47,798 bases of DNA from Pelagibius sp. (GCF_028281305.1 NZ_JANQKD010000037.1:1-47798); one strand, 5' to 3'. Shown: positions 23,250 to 32,368, counted from the first letter of the stretch. Notes: a model not told the origin generated them from the letters alone. Translations and numbers: made by a program.

Positions 23250-23891
23250 GTGCGCAAGTACCGTGTCCAGGGCCTTCTGGCCTCCGTGAGCCTTATTGCC
23301 GCCCTGACGGTCATCGGCGTCGGCCAGGCTGCCGCCCAGCCCGATCTTGTGCCCATCGTCACAGCGCCCATGTCGGCCAACGTCGGCGTGCAGAACATCG
23401 GCGACAGCCCGGCCCCGGCCAGCCAGCTGATCATCAGCTGCGACAAGCTCGGCAAGGCCGGCGGCGGTGGCTGCCCGGATGCCCCGGATCTCGGCATCTA
23501 CGAGAACCCCGCCTATCCCCAGCATGCGACCATCGAGGTGCCCGAACTGGCGCCCGGCGAAAGCTACAACCACGTGCTGAGCGTCTGGGACGACATGGTC
23601 TGGCCGGAAGGCACCTACATCTTCAGCGTCACCGCCGATGCCGGGAACGCCGCCGTGGAAGCCAACGAGTTCAACAACGATACCCAGACCAGCTACACCC
23701 AGCTGCCCCAGCCCGGCATCGGCCAGAAGCCGCAATTGCCACTGCAGACCAGGCCGGCAGTTCCTCATCGGCAGAAGCCGGCAAAGGCCACCATTGTCGC
23801 GCCGCAGCGTCTGCCGGTCCTGAAAGCCGTTCCCGCAAAACCGACACGCCCGGCACCGCAGCAGCCTGCGCCGCGGCGCTCGACGAACTGA
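23250..23891 (+). CDS. Secreted CARDB-like protein with a basic Pro-rich tail
   Basis: A 213-residue exported protein. Signal peptide about residues 1-29 (KYRVQGLLASVSLIAALTVIGVGQAAAQ). Residues about 30-150 look like a single CARDB/immunoglobulin-type domain: NVGVQNIGDSPAPASQLIISC, VPELAPGESYNHVLSVWDDMVWPEGTYIFSVTADAGNAAVEANEFNNDTQTSY is the classic pattern of this cell-adhesion-related fold. Two cysteines in the domain may form a disulfide. The last ~55 residues are rich in Pro, Lys, Arg and Gln with no fold evident. GTG start at 23250, with AGGAGAGAACC upstream. Role unknown. Confidence 0.82.
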   Translation: MRKYRVQGLLASVSLIAALTVIGVGQAAAQPDLVPIVTAPMSANVGVQNIGDSPAPASQLIISCDKLGKAGGGGCPDAPDLGIYENPAYPQHATIEVPELAPGESYNHVLSVWDDMVWPEGTYIFSVTADAGNAAVEANEFNNDTQTSYTQLPQPGIGQKPQLPLQTRPAVPHRQKPAKATIVAPQRLPVLKAVPAKPTRPAPQQPAPRRSTN

Positions 23892-23928
23892 ATTCCTCCC
23901 GAAGCTTCCCTCTTGAAGCTTGCCTCCT

Positions 23929-23958
23929 GGGCGGTCCCTTGGGACCGCCCATTTTTTT
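23929..23958 (+). terminator. Intrinsic terminator 1 of a twin pair
   Basis: GGGCGGTCCC (23929-23938), two-nt loop, GGGACCGCCC (23941-23950), then seven T at 23952-23958. It ends the CARDB-like gene transcript. Confidence 0.85.
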
Positions 23959-23966
23959 GCGATCCC

Positions 23967-23997
23967 GGGGCGGTCCCTTGGGACCGCCCCCTTTTTT
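23967..23997 (+). terminator. Intrinsic terminator 2 of a twin pair
   Basis: GGGGCGGTCCC (23967-23977), two-nt loop, GGGACCGCCCC (23980-23990), then six T at 23992-23997. The stem is essentially identical to terminator 1, 38 bp upstream, so the pair arose by tandem duplication. Confidence 0.85.
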
Positions 23998-24078
23998 GCG
24001 CGCGGGCACAGGCATCTTTGTAACGACATCCAGACTCGCGATAGTCTTGCGGCCTTCTCACGTACTGCAAGGACCCGC

Positions 24079-25221
24079 ATGACCCAGGCCCCCAACGACC
24101 AGGACCTCATCGCCCGCCCGGGCAGCCGCCTGGAAATCACCACGCCGGCGCTGGTGCTCGACCTTGATGCGCTGGAAGGCAACATTGCCGCCATGGCGGC
24201 CATCACCAAGACGCAGGGCATCGGCCTCAGGCCCCACGCCAAGACCCATAAGTCGGTGGCCATCGGCAAACGCCAGATGGATCAGGGGGCCGTCGGGCTG
24301 TGCTGCGCCAAGCTGGCTGAGGCCGAAGCGCTGGCCGCCGGCGGGCTCGACCGGCTGCTGCTGACCTCGCCGGTCACCGGCGCCCGGCGTATCGCCCGCC
24401 TCTTGGACCTGCAGCCGCGCTGCACCGAGCTGTTGGCAGTGGTCGACGACCCGGGCAATCTGCGCGACCTCGGCGAAGCGGCGGCGGCGCGCGGGCAAAG
24501 CCTGGACCTGCTGATCGACGTCGACATCGGCCAGCACCGCACCGGCGTCGTCGGCGCCGAAAGCGCCCTGGCGCTGGCGGAAACCATTGCCGCGCATCCA
24601 CAGCTTACCCTGCGGGGCCTGCAAGGTTATGCCGGCCATCTGCAGCACATCGCCGGCTTCGAGGAACGCCGCCGCGCCTCCCATGCCGCACTGCAGGCGC
24701 TGGCGGAGGTGCGCGATGCGCTGGAGGGCGCCGGCCACCCCTGCCCCATCGTCACCGGCGGCGGCACCGGCAGCCACGCTTTCGATCACGAGGCCGGGTT
24801 GCTGACCGATCTGCAGGCCGGCTCCTACATCGTCTCGGACGTCCAGTACGGCGCGGTTGATCTGGCCGGTGCGGAGGCGGCGCCCTTCACGGCCGGGCTC
24901 TTTGTCTACAGCCGGGTGATCAGCGCCAGCCATGCGGACTTCGTCACCATCGACGCCGGCTCCAAGACGCTCTCCACCGACGGGCCGCTGCCGGAGGTGG
25001 TCTTCGGCGCCGCGGCGGGCAGCCGCTATGCCATTTCCGGCGACGAGTTCGGCCAGCTCACCCTGGCACCGTGCAGCGCGGCACCCGCGGTCGGCGACCT
25101 GATCGCCCTGCAGGTGCCGCACTGCGACACCACCATCAACCTCTTCGACTTCTACCACTGTGTCCGCGGCGACGCCCTGGTGGCCCTCTGGCCGATCGAG
25201 GCCAGGGGCGCCTCCAACTAA
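24079..25221 (+). CDS. D-threonine aldolase/D-serine dehydratase-like PLP enzyme (DSD1 family)
   Basis: A 380-residue fold-type III (alanine-racemase-like) PLP enzyme. TPALVLDLDALEGNIAAM opens the barrel, LRPHAKTHKS carries the PLP lysine (K55 by family alignment), VTGGGTGSHAF is the phosphate-binding loop and VPHCDTTINLFD gives the metal ligands H348 and C350-region (H-C pair) of D-threonine aldolases and eukaryotic-type D-serine dehydratases. Either a retro-aldol cleavage of D-3-hydroxy amino acids or a dehydration is possible. The open frame continues upstream through both terminators, but ATG 24079, with GCAAGGACC before it, is the real start. The adjacent convergent DMT exporter could handle amino acids, though this is weak. 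Confidence 0.9.
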   Translation: MTQAPNDQDLIARPGSRLEITTPALVLDLDALEGNIAAMAAITKTQGIGLRPHAKTHKSVAIGKRQMDQGAVGLCCAKLAEAEALAAGGLDRLLLTSPVTGARRIARLLDLQPRCTELLAVVDDPGNLRDLGEAAAARGQSLDLLIDVDIGQHRTGVVGAESALALAETIAAHPQLTLRGLQGYAGHLQHIAGFEERRRASHAALQALAEVRDALEGAGHPCPIVTGGGTGSHAFDHEAGLLTDLQAGSYIVSDVQYGAVDLAGAEAAPFTAGLFVYSRVISASHADFVTIDAGSKTLSTDGPLPEVVFGAAAGSRYAISGDEFGQLTLAPCSAAPAVGDLIALQVPHCDTTINLFDFYHCVRGDALVALWPIEARGASN

Positions 25222-25226
25222 CCCGC

Positions 25227-26141
25227 TTACCTCACCGGCATGCGGCGGCCGAGGGCGACGCTGGCGACCACGAAGACGGCGAAGGCCAGGGTGACTGCGT
25301 CCACCGTCTCGCCGAGAAGGACCGCCGAGGCGAAGATGGTCAGGAAGGTCTGCAGCAGCTGGACCTGGCTGACCCGGGAGACGCCGCCGATGGCAAGGCC
25401 GCGGTTCCAGGCGAAGAAGCCCAGGAGCTGGCTGAACAGGGCCACGTAGAGGAAAGCGCCCCAACTGGCCGGCGAGCCCTGCATGCCGTGCTCGGCCAGG
25501 GAGAGGCCGACCGGGACCGCCAGGAAGGGCGCGGCGATCACCAGCGCCCAACAGATCACCTGCCAGCCGCCGAGAGTCCTGGTCAGGCGCGCACCCTCCG
25601 CATAGCCGATGGCGGCGCAGGCCACCGAGGCCAGCAGCGCAAGGTGGCCGGGCCCGATGCTGTCGCCGCCGCGCAGCAGCGAGAAAGCCACCACCGCGCC
25701 GCCGCCGGCCAAGGCGACGAACCAGAAGCCGGGCGACGGCCGTTCGCGCAGCATCACCGCCGCAGCCAGGGTGGTGGCCAGCGGCAGGATGCCGAGCACG
25801 ACGCCGCCATGGGCGGCGGGCACGCTCTGCATGGCCCAGGCCGAAAGCAGGGGAAAGCCCAGCACCACGCCGAGGGCGACGATGACGAGGCTGCGCCACT
25901 CCCCGCGCCGCGGCAGGCGCTGGCGCGTCGCCAGCAGGATGATCAGGGCCACCGCGGCTGCCAGGATGGCCCGGCCCAGCCCGATCATCACGGGAGTGAA
26001 GTCGACCACGGCGATGCGGGTGGCCGGCAGCGTGAGGCTGAAGATGGCAACACCGATGAAGCCCAGCAGCAGGCCTTTCGCCTCCTGACGCGCCGGACCC
26101 TCGGCGGTAACAGGCGCCACGCCCTGCGGCTGATCAGCCAT
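25227..26141 (-). CDS. DMT-superfamily (EamA) transporter
   Basis: A 304-residue inner-membrane protein with ten predicted helices in two EamA repeats. Marks: LLLGFIGVAIFSLTLPATRIAV (helix 1), PVMIGLGRAILAAAVALIIL, AWAMQSVPAAHGGVVLGILPLATTLAAAVMLRERPS (end of repeat 1) and FLYVALFSQLLGFFAWNRGLAIGGVSRVSQVQLLQTFLTIFASAVLLGETVD (repeat 2). It probably exports metabolites; substrate unknown. The start ATG at 26141 overlaps the last codons of mutY by 8 nt, so it is translated in the mutY operon. Confidence 0.9.
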   Translation of the reverse strand: MADQPQGVAPVTAEGPARQEAKGLLLGFIGVAIFSLTLPATRIAVVDFTPVMIGLGRAILAAAVALIILLATRQRLPRRGEWRSLVIVALGVVLGFPLLSAWAMQSVPAAHGGVVLGILPLATTLAAAVMLRERPSPGFWFVALAGGGAVVAFSLLRGGDSIGPGHLALLASVACAAIGYAEGARLTRTLGGWQVICWALVIAAPFLAVPVGLSLAEHGMQGSPASWGAFLYVALFSQLLGFFAWNRGLAIGGVSRVSQVQLLQTFLTIFASAVLLGETVDAVTLAFAVFVVASVALGRRMPVR

Positions 26142-27282
26142 CGCTATCGGCGGACCTTTCGCCGGACGGCGCAAGAGCGGTCTGCTTCATCCCGTGGGCG
26201 ATGATCTTGCGCATGACCGTCGGCAAGGCCTCGCCGTCCAGGGCGTCAAGCCCGACCCAGCGGCCGGCCGCCTCGGGGAGCCCGGCCTTATCTGCAGAGG
26301 TCTGGTCTGCAGAGGCGGCCCAGACCGTCACCTCGAAATGAAAGTGGGTGAAGGTGTGCCGCACGACCCCGGGCAGCACCCGCCAGTCGGCCTGCAGCGG
26401 CGCGGCCGCCCCGGCCTCCGCCTCGTCCCATGCGCCTTCGCGCCAGGGGGTCGAGGGCACCTCCATCATGCCGCCGAGCAGGCCCTTTTCCGGCCGCCGG
26501 CGCAGCAGCAGAGCCCCGTCCCGCGTGGCAACCCAGAACGCCACCGCATGGCGCGTCGGCTTCGGGGCCTTGGCCAGCTTACGCGGCAGCTCCGGCGCCA
26601 CACCGCCCGCCCGCGCCTGGCACTGGTCCTCCAGCGGACACAACAGGCATTTCGGCTGGCGCGGCAGACAGACCGTGGCGCCCAGGTCCATCATCGCCTG
26701 GGCGAAGTCGCCGGCCCGCTGCTCCGGCGTGATGCGGTCGGTCAGGGCCTTCAACTCCGGCTTTGCCGTCGGCAGCGGGGTTTCGACATGGAACAGCCGC
26801 GCGATCACCCGTTCCACGTTGCCGTCGACCACCACAGCCCGGCGGCCGAAGGCGATGGCCGCGATGGCCGCGGCCGTATAGACACCGATCCCCGGCAGGC
26901 GGCGCAGCTCCGTCTCGCTGTCGGGGAAGCGTCCGCCGAGGTCGCCGGCCACGACCTGGGCACAGCGGTGCAGGTTGCGCGCCCGGGCGTAGTAGCCGAG
27001 CCCGGCCCAGGCGGTGAGAACGTCATCCAATGGCGCCGCTGCCAGCGTCTCGACATCAGGCCAGCGCGCCAGGAAATCGGCATAGTAGGGCGCGACCGCC
27101 GCGACGGTGGTCTGCTGCAGCATGATCTCGCTCAACCAAACGTGATAGGGATCCGGCGCCGCGGCGCCCGGCGGCGAACGCCAGGGCAGGCGCCGCGCAT
27201 GGTGGTCGTACCACGTCAGCAGCGTGGCATGAACGGCGTCTGCAGCGGGCGCCGGCGCCGGAGAAGATGCGACAGAGGACAT
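26134..27282 (-). CDS. mutY: A/G-specific adenine DNA glycosylase
   Basis: A 382-residue enzyme that removes adenine mispaired with 8-oxoguanine. SEIMLQQTTV (E52, catalytic Glu), LPGIGVYTAAAIAAIAFGRRAVVVDGNVERV (helix-hairpin-helix with catalytic D153), and the 4Fe-4S cluster CLPRQPKCLLCPLEDQC (C205, C212, C215, C221) are all present. The C-terminal NUDIX-like 8-oxoG recognition domain (about 240-370: FWVATRDGALLLRRRPEKGLLGGMMEVPS ... VRHTFTHFHFEV) is intact. The start is ATG 27282; ATG 27309 would add nine residues. Divergent from dciA across a 75-nt gap; a TATACT at 27309-27314 could be the dciA -10. Confidence 0.96.
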   Translation of the reverse strand: MSSVASSPAPAPAADAVHATLLTWYDHHARRLPWRSPPGAAAPDPYHVWLSEIMLQQTTVAAVAPYYADFLARWPDVETLAAAPLDDVLTAWAGLGYYARARNLHRCAQVVAGDLGGRFPDSETELRRLPGIGVYTAAAIAAIAFGRRAVVVDGNVERVIARLFHVETPLPTAKPELKALTDRITPEQRAGDFAQAMMDLGATVCLPRQPKCLLCPLEDQCQARAGGVAPELPRKLAKAPKPTRHAVAFWVATRDGALLLRRRPEKGLLGGMMEVPSTPWREGAWDEAEAGAAAPLQADWRVLPGVVRHTFTHFHFEVTVWAASADQTSADKAGLPEAAGRWVGLDALDGEALPTVMRKIIAHGMKQTALAPSGERSADSDG

Positions 27283-27357
27283 AAAAATCTCTATAGTCGA
27301 TCCCTTCATATACTGAGCCGCCGCAACACGGCAAAGCGAGGTTTTGTCACCGCGACA

Positions 27358-27960
27358 ATGGCCAAGGCGACCCCCCAGGATCCCAAAGGCAGAGGCCGGC
27401 GGCAGAATGCGCGGGCCCCCGGTGCACAGGACCCCAGTGCACAGGACCCCAGTGCGGCCCGGAAGCGGCGCAGCGGCTTGCGCGCCCTGGCCAGCGATCT
27501 GCCGGCCGTGACCAAGCGGGCCTTCGCCCGGCGCGGCCTCAGCGGGGCGGAACTGGCCCGCCAGTGGCCGGCGATTGTCGGTGCCGACCTCGCCCGCCAC
27601 TGCCGGCCCCGGCGGCTGCGGTTTCGCCGTCCGGGTGAAACGCGCGAGGGCGATTTGACGCTGCGGGTGACGCCCGCCTGGGCGCTGGAGATCCAGCACC
27701 TGGAAACCCTGCTCCTGGAACGGGTCAACGGCTTCTTCGGCTATCGGGCGGTCGAACGGCTGACCCTGCAACAGGGCCCCCTGCCGCAGCCAACGCCGCA
27801 GCCGGCAGCCCGTTCCTCAGACGCCGCGGCTCCGCCACCGGCTGACAGAGATCTTGTGGATAAGCTCGCCCGCATCGACGATCCCGAGCTGCGCCAGGCC
27901 CTTGAACGCCTTGGCCGCGCCCTTCGACAAAAACAGGTCCAGCGGCCGGAAAGGGCTTAA
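27358..27960 (+). CDS. dciA: DciA-type protein (DUF721), helicase-loader candidate
   Basis: A 200-residue protein with the DUF721/DciA KH-like domain at about 45-135: LPAVTKRAFARRGLSGAELARQWPAIVGADLARHCRPRRLRF and LTLRVTPAWALEIQHLETLLLERVNGFFGYRAVERL. DciA proteins interact with DnaB in bacteria lacking DnaC/DnaI. The flanks are low-complexity: a basic N-terminus with a 15-bp duplication (AQDPS twice) and a Pro/Ala-rich stretch before a C-terminal helix. The ATG at 27358 has no close Shine-Dalgarno sequence; GAGG is about 17 nt upstream. Symbol given from family membership. Confidence 0.85.
   Translation: MAKATPQDPKGRGRRQNARAPGAQDPSAQDPSAARKRRSGLRALASDLPAVTKRAFARRGLSGAELARQWPAIVGADLARHCRPRRLRFRRPGETREGDLTLRVTPAWALEIQHLETLLLERVNGFFGYRAVERLTLQQGPLPQPTPQPAARSSDAAAPPPADRDLVDKLARIDDPELRQALERLGRALRQKQVQRPERA
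27421..27450 (+). repeat. 15-bp tandem duplication within dciA
   Basis: GGTGCACAGGACCCC (27421-27435) is followed by AGTGCACAGGACCCC (27436-27450). In frame it encodes AQDPS twice, in a low-complexity linker, so a copy change would be tolerated. Confidence 0.85.
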
Positions 27961-28005
27961 AAACATGCCTTTCGGAGCCCACATCCCTCAGGTCCGGGAG
28001 ACCTT

Positions 28006-28062
28006 GAGAGACCCGGCGAGAGACCCGGCGCGAGACCTCGCCAAAGCCCCGGAATCCGGGGC
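28006..28062. repeat. 12-bp duplication and a short palindrome before the dsbA-like gene
   Basis: GAGAGACCCGGC occurs at 28006-28017 and 28018-28029, with a degraded third copy after. GCCCCGGA-A-TCCGGGGC (28046-28062) is a perfect inverted repeat without a T-run. Together they occupy most of the 165-nt gap between dciA and the dsbA-like gene. Confidence 0.7.
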
Positions 28063-28125
28063 AAATGGGCGCTTGTGGAATCGCGGATGGCCCACTAGCA
28101 TGCACAACATATGGTAGGTAAAGCC

Positions 28126-28797
28126 ATGAAGAGACGGAACATACTGATCGGAATGGGGGCCGTGGCCCTGGGTGTCGGCGTCGGTGGCGCCTATGCTCTC
28201 GTGCAGCGGCCGGAAGACGGCCCGCAGGTCGCCGAGCAGGCGCCGCGGCTGGCGGCTGCCGGGGATATGCAGCTCTTCGAGGACGACCGTATTCTCGGCG
28301 CGCCGGACGCGCCCATTACCATTCTCGAATACTCCTCGCTGACCTGCCCGCACTGCGCCAGTTTCCATCAGGGCACCCTGCCCCAGGTGAAGACCGACTG
28401 GATCGACACCGGCAAGGCGCGCCTGGTCTACCGGCACTACCCGCTGGACCAGCTGGCGCTGCGCGCCGCGGCGGCAGCCAACTGCATCGAGGGCGACGGC
28501 TTCTTCGGCTTTCTCGACGTGCTCTTCAGCAATCAGCCGCGCTGGAGCCGCAGCCAGGATCCGATCGGCGCGCTGCAGCAGTTTGCGGCGCTGGCGGGCC
28601 TCAGCCCGGAAGCCTTCCAGGCCTGCATCGCCGACGAGACAACCATCACCCGCATTCTTGAAGTCCAAAAGGACGGCCGCGACACCTACGAGGTTGCTTC
28701 GACTCCGAGCTTTGTGATCAACGGTCAGCGCGTTGTCGGCGCCCGCAGCTATGACGAGTTCGCGGCGGTGCTGACGCGCTTCGCGCCGGACGCCTGA
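28126..28797 (+). CDS. DsbA-family thioredoxin-fold protein
   Basis: A 223-residue protein with a Tat-less, signal-anchor-like N-terminus (KRRNILIGMGAVALGVGVGGAYALV) and a DsbA-type domain: ITILEYSSLTCPHCASFHQGTLPQ has the redox site CPHC (C74, C77), RLVYRHYPLDQLALRAAAAANC follows, and STPSFVINGQRVVGARSY has the cis-Pro loop. It likely acts in periplasmic disulfide formation. ATG 28126 is chosen; ATG 28111 (MVGKAMKRR) is possible, and a weak -10 (ACTAGCAT, 28094-28101) lies just before it. It lies between dciA and smc, an order also common in related genomes. Confidence 0.9.
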   Translation: MKRRNILIGMGAVALGVGVGGAYALVQRPEDGPQVAEQAPRLAAAGDMQLFEDDRILGAPDAPITILEYSSLTCPHCASFHQGTLPQVKTDWIDTGKARLVYRHYPLDQLALRAAAAANCIEGDGFFGFLDVLFSNQPRWSRSQDPIGALQQFAALAGLSPEAFQACIADETTITRILEVQKDGRDTYEVASTPSFVINGQRVVGARSYDEFAAVLTRFAPDA

Positions 28798-28903
28798 GGA
28801 CGGCGCCCGGCGGCGAGCGGCTGATCGGCAGGCAGAGGCGGCGCGGCGTTTTGCAGGGGGACGTATGAGTTCTGGTTCGACGGCAAAGGGGGAATAGCCG
28901 CGC

Positions 28904-31900
28904 GTGGTGCAGTTCACCAAGCTTCGTTTGAGCGGGTTTAAGTCTTTTGTCGATGCCACCGAACTGGTGATCGAACCGGGCGTGACCGGCGTCGTCGGCC
29001 CCAACGGCTGCGGCAAGTCCAACCTGGTCGAGGCGCTGCGCTGGGCGATGGGTGAAACCTCGCCCAAGAGCATGCGCGGCAAGGAGATGGACGACGTCAT
29101 CTTCGCCGGCAGCGCCAATCGCCCGTCACGCAACGTCGCCGACGTCACGCTCTATCTGAACAATGCCGAGCGCAAGGCGCCGGCCATGTTCAACGACTTC
29201 GACGACATCGAGGTCACGCGCCAGATCGACCGCGGCGAGGGCTCGACCTACCGGGTCAACGGCAAGGAAGTGCGCGCCCGCGACGTGCAGCTTCTGTTCG
29301 CCGATTCCGCGACCGGCGCCCACTCCACCGCCCTGGTCAGCCAAGGGCGCATCGGCGCCCTGATCAACGCCAAGCCCGCGGACCGCCGCTCGCTCCTGGA
29401 GGAGGCGGCGGGGATCACCGGGCTGCACTCGCGCCGCCACGAGGCCGAACTGCGCCTGCGCGCTGCGGAGACCAACCTGGAGCGCCTGGACGACGTCATC
29501 GCGACGCTGGAGACCCAGCTTCAGAGCCTGAAGAAGCAGGCGCGCCAGGCGACCCGCTACCGCAATGTGAACGAGCACATCCGCCGCTCCGAGGCCATCG
29601 TCCTCCACCTGGAGGGGGCGGAAGCCAAAGAAACCCTGGCCGCTGCCGAAGCCGCCTACGAGGCCGCCGAGCGCAGCGTCGCGGAAGTGACCCAGGAAAC
29701 CGCCGCCCGTGCCAGCGAGCAGGCCGAGGCCGCCGCCGCCCTGCCGGCTCTCCGGGAAAGCGAGGCGGAAGCCGCCGCAGCCCTGCACCGGCTGACCGTG
29801 GACCGCGACACGCTGGACAAGGAAGAGGCCCAGGCCGTCGAGGCCAAGAGCCGGGCCGAGGAGCGCCTGGCGCAGTTGCAAGGCGACCAGAGCCGCGCCG
29901 AAGCGCTGGCGGGCGACGCCGAGGCCGCCCAGGCGCGCCTGGACGGCGAGCGCGACGGCTTGACCCAGGCCGCGGAAGGCGAGCGCGAAGCCCTGGCCGC
30001 TGCCGAGCAGGATCGTGCCGAGGCCGCGGAAAAGGCCAGCGAGCAGGAGCAGCTTCTGGGCCAGGTGACCAGCAAGATCGCCCAGGACGAGGCCCGGGCC
30101 GCGGCCCTGCAGCGGCGCTGCGAGGAGCTGGCCCAGCGCCTGCAGCGCCTGCGCGGGCAGAGCGAGGAGGCCCTGGCCCAGCGCCGGAACCTGCAGGACG
30201 AAACCGTGGATCCGCAGGTCCTCGCGGCCGCCGAGACCCGCCTTGCGGAGGCCGAGGCCGCGCTGACCCAGTGCCGGGCGGCCAGTGGCGCGGCCGCCGA
30301 GGCGACCGCCGCCGCCCGCACGGCGGAGGCAGAGTCCCGCCAGGCTCTGCGCGAGCGCGAGGCGGCGCAGGCGAAGCTTGAGGCGGAGATCTCGGCCCTC
30401 ACCGCGCTTTTGGAGCCGGCGGAGGCCGACATGTGGCCGCCGGTGGTCGATGCGATCTCGGTGACGCCGGGCTTCGAAGCGGCGCTGGGGGCCGCCCTCG
30501 GCGACGACCTGACCTTTTCCGCCGACGAGGCTGCGCCGGTGCATTGGCAGCAGCTCGCACCGATGACCGCCGCGCCTGCCCTGCCGCCGGGGGCCGAGCC
30601 GCTCTCGGCCAGTGTGCGCGGCCCCGCCGCCCTGGACCGCAGGCTGTCGCAGATCGGCGTCGTCGCCTCCGCCGAGGACGGCGTGCGCCTGCAGGGTGCT
30701 CTCCAGCCGGGCCAACGCCTGGTGACGAAGGACGGCGACCTCTGGCGCTGGGACGGCTTCACGGCCAAGGCCGACGCGCCCACCGCCGCCGCCCAACGCA
30801 TGGCCCAGCGCAACCGGCTTGCGGAACTGCGCGGCGAGCTGGACGGAGTCGAACGGGAAACCGCCCGCGCCGGTGCCGACCACGGCAGCCTGGAAACCGC
30901 GGTCGAGCAGGCCGCGACGGCGGAGAAGACGGCGCGCGAACGCGAAACAGCCGCCTTCGACGGCGTCAACGCGGCCCGCCAGGCGCACACAGAGCTTGCC
31001 GGCAAGGCCAGCGCCGTCGCCTCGCGGTTGGCGGCACTGGACGAGAGCGTCGAGCGCCTGCAGGCCGACGAAGCGGAGACCGAAAGCGCCCTGACCCAGG
31101 CGCGCGGCGAAGAAGCGGGCCTGCCCGACCTCAACCTGGAACACCAGCGGGCGGACGACCTGCGCGAGGCCCTCGCCGCGGCCCGCGACGGCCTGGTCGA
31201 GCGCCAGGGCCGCCTGAGCCAGTTGCAGCGCGAAGCCGAAGCACGCGGCCGCCGGCTGCAGGACATCGCCACCGAGCGCCAGTCCTGGCAGCGGCGCGCC
31301 GAGGAAGCCAAGGCCCATCTGGCCGACCTGGAAGCCCGGCGCGGCGCCACGGAAACCGAGATTGAGACGCTGGCGGCCATTCCGCTGGCTCTCGCCGAGC
31401 GCCGCGAAGCCCTGGCCGCATTGATCGAAGAGGCCGAGGCGCGGCGCCGCAGCGCCGCCGACGCCCTGGCCGAAGGCGAGAACCGGCTGAGCGCCGCCGA
31501 CAAGGCCCTGAAGGCGGAAGAGGCGCGGCTGACCAACGCGCGGGAAAACCGCATCCGCTGCGAGGGTGCGGTCTCCCAGGGCCGTCAGAGCCTGGATACG
31601 GTCACCGAGAAAGTGCGCGAGAAGCTGAACTGCGCCCTGGACCAGGCCCTGGCCGTGGCCGAGGTCGATCCGGACAAGGAGCTACCGCCGCGCGACGAGG
31701 TGGAGACCAAGCTGGCCCGCCTGATCCGCGAGCGCGAGAACCTGGGCGCGGTGAACCTGCGCGCGGAAGCCGAAGCGCGGGAACTGGACGAGCAGATCGT
31801 CGGCATGCAGTCGGAGCGCAGCGACCTGATCGCCGCCATCAGCCGGCTGCGCCAGGGTATTGCCAGCCTCAACCGCGAAGGGCGCGAGCGCCTGGTGGCC

Positions 31901-32368
31901 GCCTTCGAGGCCGTCAACAGCCACTTCTCGGAGCTCTTCGTGCGGCTCTTCGGCGGCGGTCGCGCGCACCTGAAGCTCACCGAGTCGGAGGACCCGCTGG
32001 CCGCCGGCCTGGAGATCATGGCGAGCCCGCCGGGCAAGCGCCTGCAGGTGATGTCGCTGCTGTCCGGCGGCGAGCAGGCGCTGACCGCGCTGGCCCTGCT
32101 GTTCGCGGTCTTCCTGACCAATCCGGCGCCGATCTGCGTGCTGGACGAGGTCGATGCGCCTTTGGACGATGCCAATGTGGATCGCTTCTGCAGCCTTGTG
32201 GATGAGCTGACCAAGGCGACGGAAACGCGCTTCCTGGTGATCACCCACCACCGCATGACCATGGCGCGCGTGGACCGCCTGTTCGGCGTCACCATGGCCG
32301 AGCGTGGCATCAGCCAGCTGGTTTCGGTGGATCTGCAGGCCGCCGAGGGCCTGCGCGAGAGCGCCTGA
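28904..32368 (+). CDS. smc: Chromosome segregation ATPase SMC
   Basis: A 1154-residue condensin subunit. The N-terminal half-ATPase has TKLRLSGFKSFVDATELVIEPGVTGVVGPNGCGKSN (Walker A about 32-39). Long coiled-coil arms follow, with a compact hinge about residues 505-640 (DMWPPVVDAISVTPGFEAALGAALGDDL ... TKDGDLWRWDGFTAK). The C-terminal half has LSGGEQ at 1053 and Walker B CVLDEVDAPLDD with D1081-E1082. GTG start at 28904, with AAGGGGGA about 10 nt upstream; the next codon is also GTG. Its partners ScpA and ScpB are not in view. The gene ends 16 nt before a convergent response-regulator gene; a tight AGACGC/GCGTCT hairpin lies between them. Confidence 0.96.
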   Translation: MVQFTKLRLSGFKSFVDATELVIEPGVTGVVGPNGCGKSNLVEALRWAMGETSPKSMRGKEMDDVIFAGSANRPSRNVADVTLYLNNAERKAPAMFNDFDDIEVTRQIDRGEGSTYRVNGKEVRARDVQLLFADSATGAHSTALVSQGRIGALINAKPADRRSLLEEAAGITGLHSRRHEAELRLRAAETNLERLDDVIATLETQLQSLKKQARQATRYRNVNEHIRRSEAIVLHLEGAEAKETLAAAEAAYEAAERSVAEVTQETAARASEQAEAAAALPALRESEAEAAAALHRLTVDRDTLDKEEAQAVEAKSRAEERLAQLQGDQSRAEALAGDAEAAQARLDGERDGLTQAAEGEREALAAAEQDRAEAAEKASEQEQLLGQVTSKIAQDEARAAALQRRCEELAQRLQRLRGQSEEALAQRRNLQDETVDPQVLAAAETRLAEAEAALTQCRAASGAAAEATAAARTAEAESRQALREREAAQAKLEAEISALTALLEPAEADMWPPVVDAISVTPGFEAALGAALGDDLTFSADEAAPVHWQQLAPMTAAPALPPGAEPLSASVRGPAALDRRLSQIGVVASAEDGVRLQGALQPGQRLVTKDGDLWRWDGFTAKADAPTAAAQRMAQRNRLAELRGELDGVERETARAGADHGSLETAVEQAATAEKTARERETAAFDGVNAARQAHTELAGKASAVASRLAALDESVERLQADEAETESALTQARGEEAGLPDLNLEHQRADDLREALAAARDGLVERQGRLSQLQREAEARGRRLQDIATERQSWQRRAEEAKAHLADLEARRGATETEIETLAAIPLALAERREALAALIEEAEARRRSAADALAEGENRLSAADKALKAEEARLTNARENRIRCEGAVSQGRQSLDTVTEKVREKLNCALDQALAVAEVDPDKELPPRDEVETKLARLIRERENLGAVNLRAEAEARELDEQIVGMQSERSDLIAAISRLRQGIASLNREGRERLVAAFEAVNSHFSELFVRLFGGGRAHLKLTESEDPLAAGLEIMASPPGKRLQVMSLLSGGEQALTALALLFAVFLTNPAPICVLDEVDAPLDDANVDRFCSLVDELTKATETRFLVITHHRMTMARVDRLFGVTMAERGISQLVSVDLQAAEGLRESA

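Noticed and set aside
29126..31318. Long frames antisense to smc (730 codons, and another at 29656-31554)
   Set aside because: Low-complexity translations opposite a clear SMC protein; no ribosome-binding site or domain.
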